From: Engraulis encrasicolus | Taxonomy: Eukaryota; Chordata; Actinopteri; Clupeiformes; Engraulidae | Reading direction: 5' to 3' | DNA: 64,000 nucleotides | Assembly: GCF_034702125.1 (NCBI RefSeq) | Contig: NC_085869.1 | Span: forward strand, 17,756,177 to 17,820,176 | In this document: positions 61,383-64,000 of the stretch, piece after piece | Numbering within the stretch: position 1 is the stretch's first letter | Layout: every line of letters begins with the position of its first letter | Notes under the pieces: generated by a model | The model's input: only the letters and a program-made list of their open reading frames with translations | Databases searched by the model: none | Told to the model about the DNA's origin: nothing | Made by a program: the position numbers and the translations under genes

Positions 61383-63301
61383 TGATGTGTTTTTTTTTCT
61401 CTTTTGATTGTTTGTGTATGATTTAACGAAACGGCAGTGCATTGGCACATTACTTCCACCTGCACTAATTGAACAAGCAGCATTAACTGCGTATAAAATT
61501 ATCTCATTAAGATGCATGACAGTTGGAAGCATTTTGGTAAATGCATTTCCTATATGTATTGATGGAAAATCATACATAAACCCTAATGATCACACAGATT
61601 CATGGAGCACAAATCACCTGATTTATAGGATTTATAGGATCACCTTGAATGAGAAACCTGGCAGGATTTTTGCTCTCTGTAGCCAGGATTGACACTTCTG
61701 ACTGAAAATAGCAATCACACTTCAAAGTGTTTCAGATTTCGAGGCCGGGGCATGTAGCACTTCTCTTAGTGAGGTGAAGATGAAGATTCCATTAATATTG
61801 TATGCGAGACACCTTTGTGGAGGTTGATTAGAAACTTGCTGCTCCCTTTAATGAACCTCCGACATTCTCACTCATGCCATACACTGTGAGACCCCTGATT
61901 TGGACAGGTTACAAACGTTCAAATCAGGAAAAGAAATGCACATTTTACCATTACTATTTTTTCCCTATATTTTTAAAATGTTTTTCCATACTATTTATTT
62001 TTGTATATTTTTATAGGATGTAGCCTATATTTAATGTGAAATGTATGCATTATGCTGCTTGCAGCATTTATACTACATATAATTTAGCGTCTCTCAAATG
62101 TATCAGTTTCTGTGCAGCGCAACACATCTGGTCGTGAAGGTCAAAGGGTTGGCCAACTAACTCAGTCCACGCCGACCTCCTTGGAGAAACCGTGCAAATA
62201 ATCCAGAAATGATAATCCCCTTACTGTCACTCTGACAAGACTGCGCTCACTCAATCACCCGTCCACTTTCCTTCCCTTTGTCACCCGCAGATGGATGCTG
62301 CAACACTGCCCAGCGAGCTGACACACACATATGACATTAACCTCCGACCTTGGCCAGGAGTGATCTACTAGTTATCAGTCCCTTCCAGCTGTGGATCTTG
62401 TCTCTGCCAAGGACGTGTCGTCCTTCCTCACCAGTGAGCCAGAAGAATTAGCCGCACAGCACACCCCTGGCGTGATTGTCGGTGCGTCGCCGCCCGCCGC
62501 CGTCGCTGAGAAAAGTCAGCGTGACGACGCCGGGGTTGCGACTGTGATTAGCCCTAATTAATCTTCATAAAAATTCAAAAGGCTAATGTGTGCCACAGCG
62601 GCCAATAGAGCCAGTCAAGCTTGCACAAGCTGCACACCGCACTGTCCTCTGCTTCATGGATGAACACTTTTTTTTACTAAGCTGCCAGTGGAGAGAATGG
62701 TGATAAAAGACTGATACAAGAGAAAATCAAACACACAAGCAATTCACTGTGCTTTACATCAGTAAGAAAACGCATTCAGATCAGCAGACAATAATTTACA
62801 AAAGAGAGATGAAGAGAGATTAAAAAAAATAAACGCTCTCATGAATGTATGCATGCTTTCCAAATGTTTTAAAGATGTCCCATTAGATCTGACGAAACAC
62901 ACAACCCACTAACACAAGATGTCTTATCAGGGAAGAATATCGCTGGCTGGCTGGCAGCGAGACTTTTGTGTGTGTGCTGCACATTTGGATATAATCTGCC
63001 CTCCGCCACTCGGATGTAAACAAGAAGAGTGGCCTCATTACCGTATTGGAAACTCTGGGGTTTGTTGCTGCAAGCGTTTTGCATCCGATGCACAAACATG
63101 CTGCCTCTGCAGCTGAGGTTTCGGAGGAAGGAGGCTGTTAGTTTACAGGCATAGTACTCTGTATGGTCCTTCCAGAGATGTCTTCCCAAGTTTTGCTCGC
63201 ACTGATTCTCACTGATGTTTCCGCAAACGATGCCTCGCTCTGCGCTGGAGCCAGATAGTTCGTTCAGCGTTAGCACATCCTTCATGCACTTTTGTCCCAT
63301 C
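61383..63301. other. Intergenic; candidate conserved non-coding stretch 62120-62660
   Basis: The segment 62120-62660 is repeat-free, with CCCTAATTAATCTTCATAAA, AAATTCAAAAGGCTAATG and GTCGCCGCCCGCCGCCGTCG blocks; mixed AT-rich homeodomain-like and GC-rich parts suggest a regulatory element. This is inference. No gene supported. Confidence 0.4.
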
Positions 63302-63309
63302 GGTTAACC

Positions 63310-63563
63310 CAGTGGTTCCCAAACTTTTTTCCTTGCGCACCCGCTTGTACATTTCAATGTGGTTCGCGCACCCCCTAACCGAATGTTTTTGTGCACTTAT
63401 GGCCACTCAAATATGGCTTCACTGCACAAATCATTGCACATTATTTTCAGATTTCCAATAGACTTGCTGTTTCTTCTAGCATACAATTCACCATACAATT
63501 AAACGCTACTTCATTTTCATTAATGCTGTATAAAAGACATGCACCCCAGTTTGGGAAACCGTG
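63310..63563. mobile_element. hAT-like MITE (CAGTGGTTCCCAAAC termini)
   Basis: It starts CAGTGGTTCCCAAACTTTT and ends CAGTTTGGGAAACCGTG. The flanks GGTTAACC and GGCTAGAC match at 5 of 8 bases, so the duplication is eroded. Its terminus is related to the element at 14168-14527. Confidence 0.75.
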
Positions 63564-63691
63564 GGCTAGACAGCAGGATGTGTGGGGGAGACATATTGAG
63601 GGCATGGACAGACTCTAAGGTGGTCCTTTTAGGAGCCTCAAAGGGAACTCCCATCACTGTCCCTTTCTCTCATTCGTTCGAGCTCATTACA

Positions 63692-63829
63692 TATCGGAGG
63701 CATGATTCTAAGACCCCACAGACACTACTGAGGGCACTATTAACACTGGCATCAATGGGAAGCGGGGGCAAGTTGTATCGGAGGCGTGATTCTAAGACCC
63801 CACAGACACTATTGAGGGCACTAGTAACC
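63692..63829. repeat. 54-bp direct repeat, two copies
   Basis: A unit starting TATCGGAGGC and containing GATTCTAAGACCCCACAGAC and GAGGGCACTA occurs at 63692-63745 and 63776-63829, an 84-bp period. The copies differ at only a few bases. Confidence 0.92.
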
Positions 63830-64000
63830 AGGAGTGGGGGAGAAATAGGACCTGGGCACTTTTGGCTTAAAGGGGTCTCTCATAACGCAGAACTGACTCA
63901 CCGGTGGGCCCCGCACCCTTGTGGGCCCCTATTTTCACTTTTAAAAAAAATATTTCTGAAAACAGGAGCCCACGAGGGTGCGAGGCCCACCGGGAAATGC
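63829..64000. mobile_element. Partial hAT-like MITE (CAGGGCTGGACTGG family), inverted, cut by window edge
   Basis: Reverse complement of the right half of the element at 36701-37224, including an inverted pair built on GGGCCCCGCACCCTTGTGGG and GCCCACGAGGGTGCGAGGCC around an A-rich loop. It runs off the window. Confidence 0.75.

Overview
The window is vertebrate genomic DNA, almost certainly from a ray-finned (teleost) fish. It has two intron-containing neural/mesodermal adhesion genes in long non-coding DNA, GT-AG introns, AATAAA poly(A) signals, very dense CA/GT, CT/GA and GAGT microsatellites, and a repeat population typical of fish: tRNA-derived SINEs, an L2/Rex1-like LINE end, a DIRS-like tyrosine-recombinase retroelement, a Tc1-like transposase remnant, and many MITEs with 8-bp (hAT-like), TTAA (piggyBac-like) or TA target duplications. 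There is no prokaryotic-style gene organisation. I cannot name the species.

Layout. 1-23.1 kb: no recognisable gene; MITEs at 0.37, 1.82 and 4.73-5.67 kb, microsatellites at 3.1-19.9 kb, a 150-bp tandem repeat at 8.3 kb, a SINE nested in a MITE at 9.5 kb, further SINEs at 17.4 and 21.5-22 kb. 23.4-27.6 kb: a four-exon + strand protocadherin of the PCDH8/PAPC group, 973 residues, with a MITE in intron 3. 27.6-39.8 kb: intergenic, with hAT-like, Tc1-like and TTAA elements, a LINE 3' end, a nested element at 36.7-37.2 kb and a compound GAGT/GA/GT microsatellite at 38.5 kb. About 40.0-45.8 kb: a SLITRK5-like gene on the + strand, with its coding sequence in one exon (41093-43732) behind a probable 5' UTR intron. 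45.8-64 kb: intergenic and repeat-rich, including a roughly 4.5 kb composite element with long inverted ends (50.6-55.1 kb), a 1.09 kb palindrome (55.7-56.8 kb), a Tc1 transposase relic and a nested hAT pair (59.1-59.8 kb).

Both host genes encode type I membrane adhesion proteins used in cell-cell recognition. PCDH8/PAPC acts in paraxial mesoderm and at synapses; SLITRK5 is a synaptic and neurite-control LRR protein. Both human counterparts lie on chromosome 13q, so the pair fits a conserved, developmentally regulated block. Several AT-rich, repeat-free stretches look like conserved non-coding elements, but this could not be tested here. No single new system is obvious. The most unusual object is the 50.6-55.1 kb inverted-end element, which carries a decayed gene of a transposon-associated family I cannot name beside a DIRS recombinase relic.
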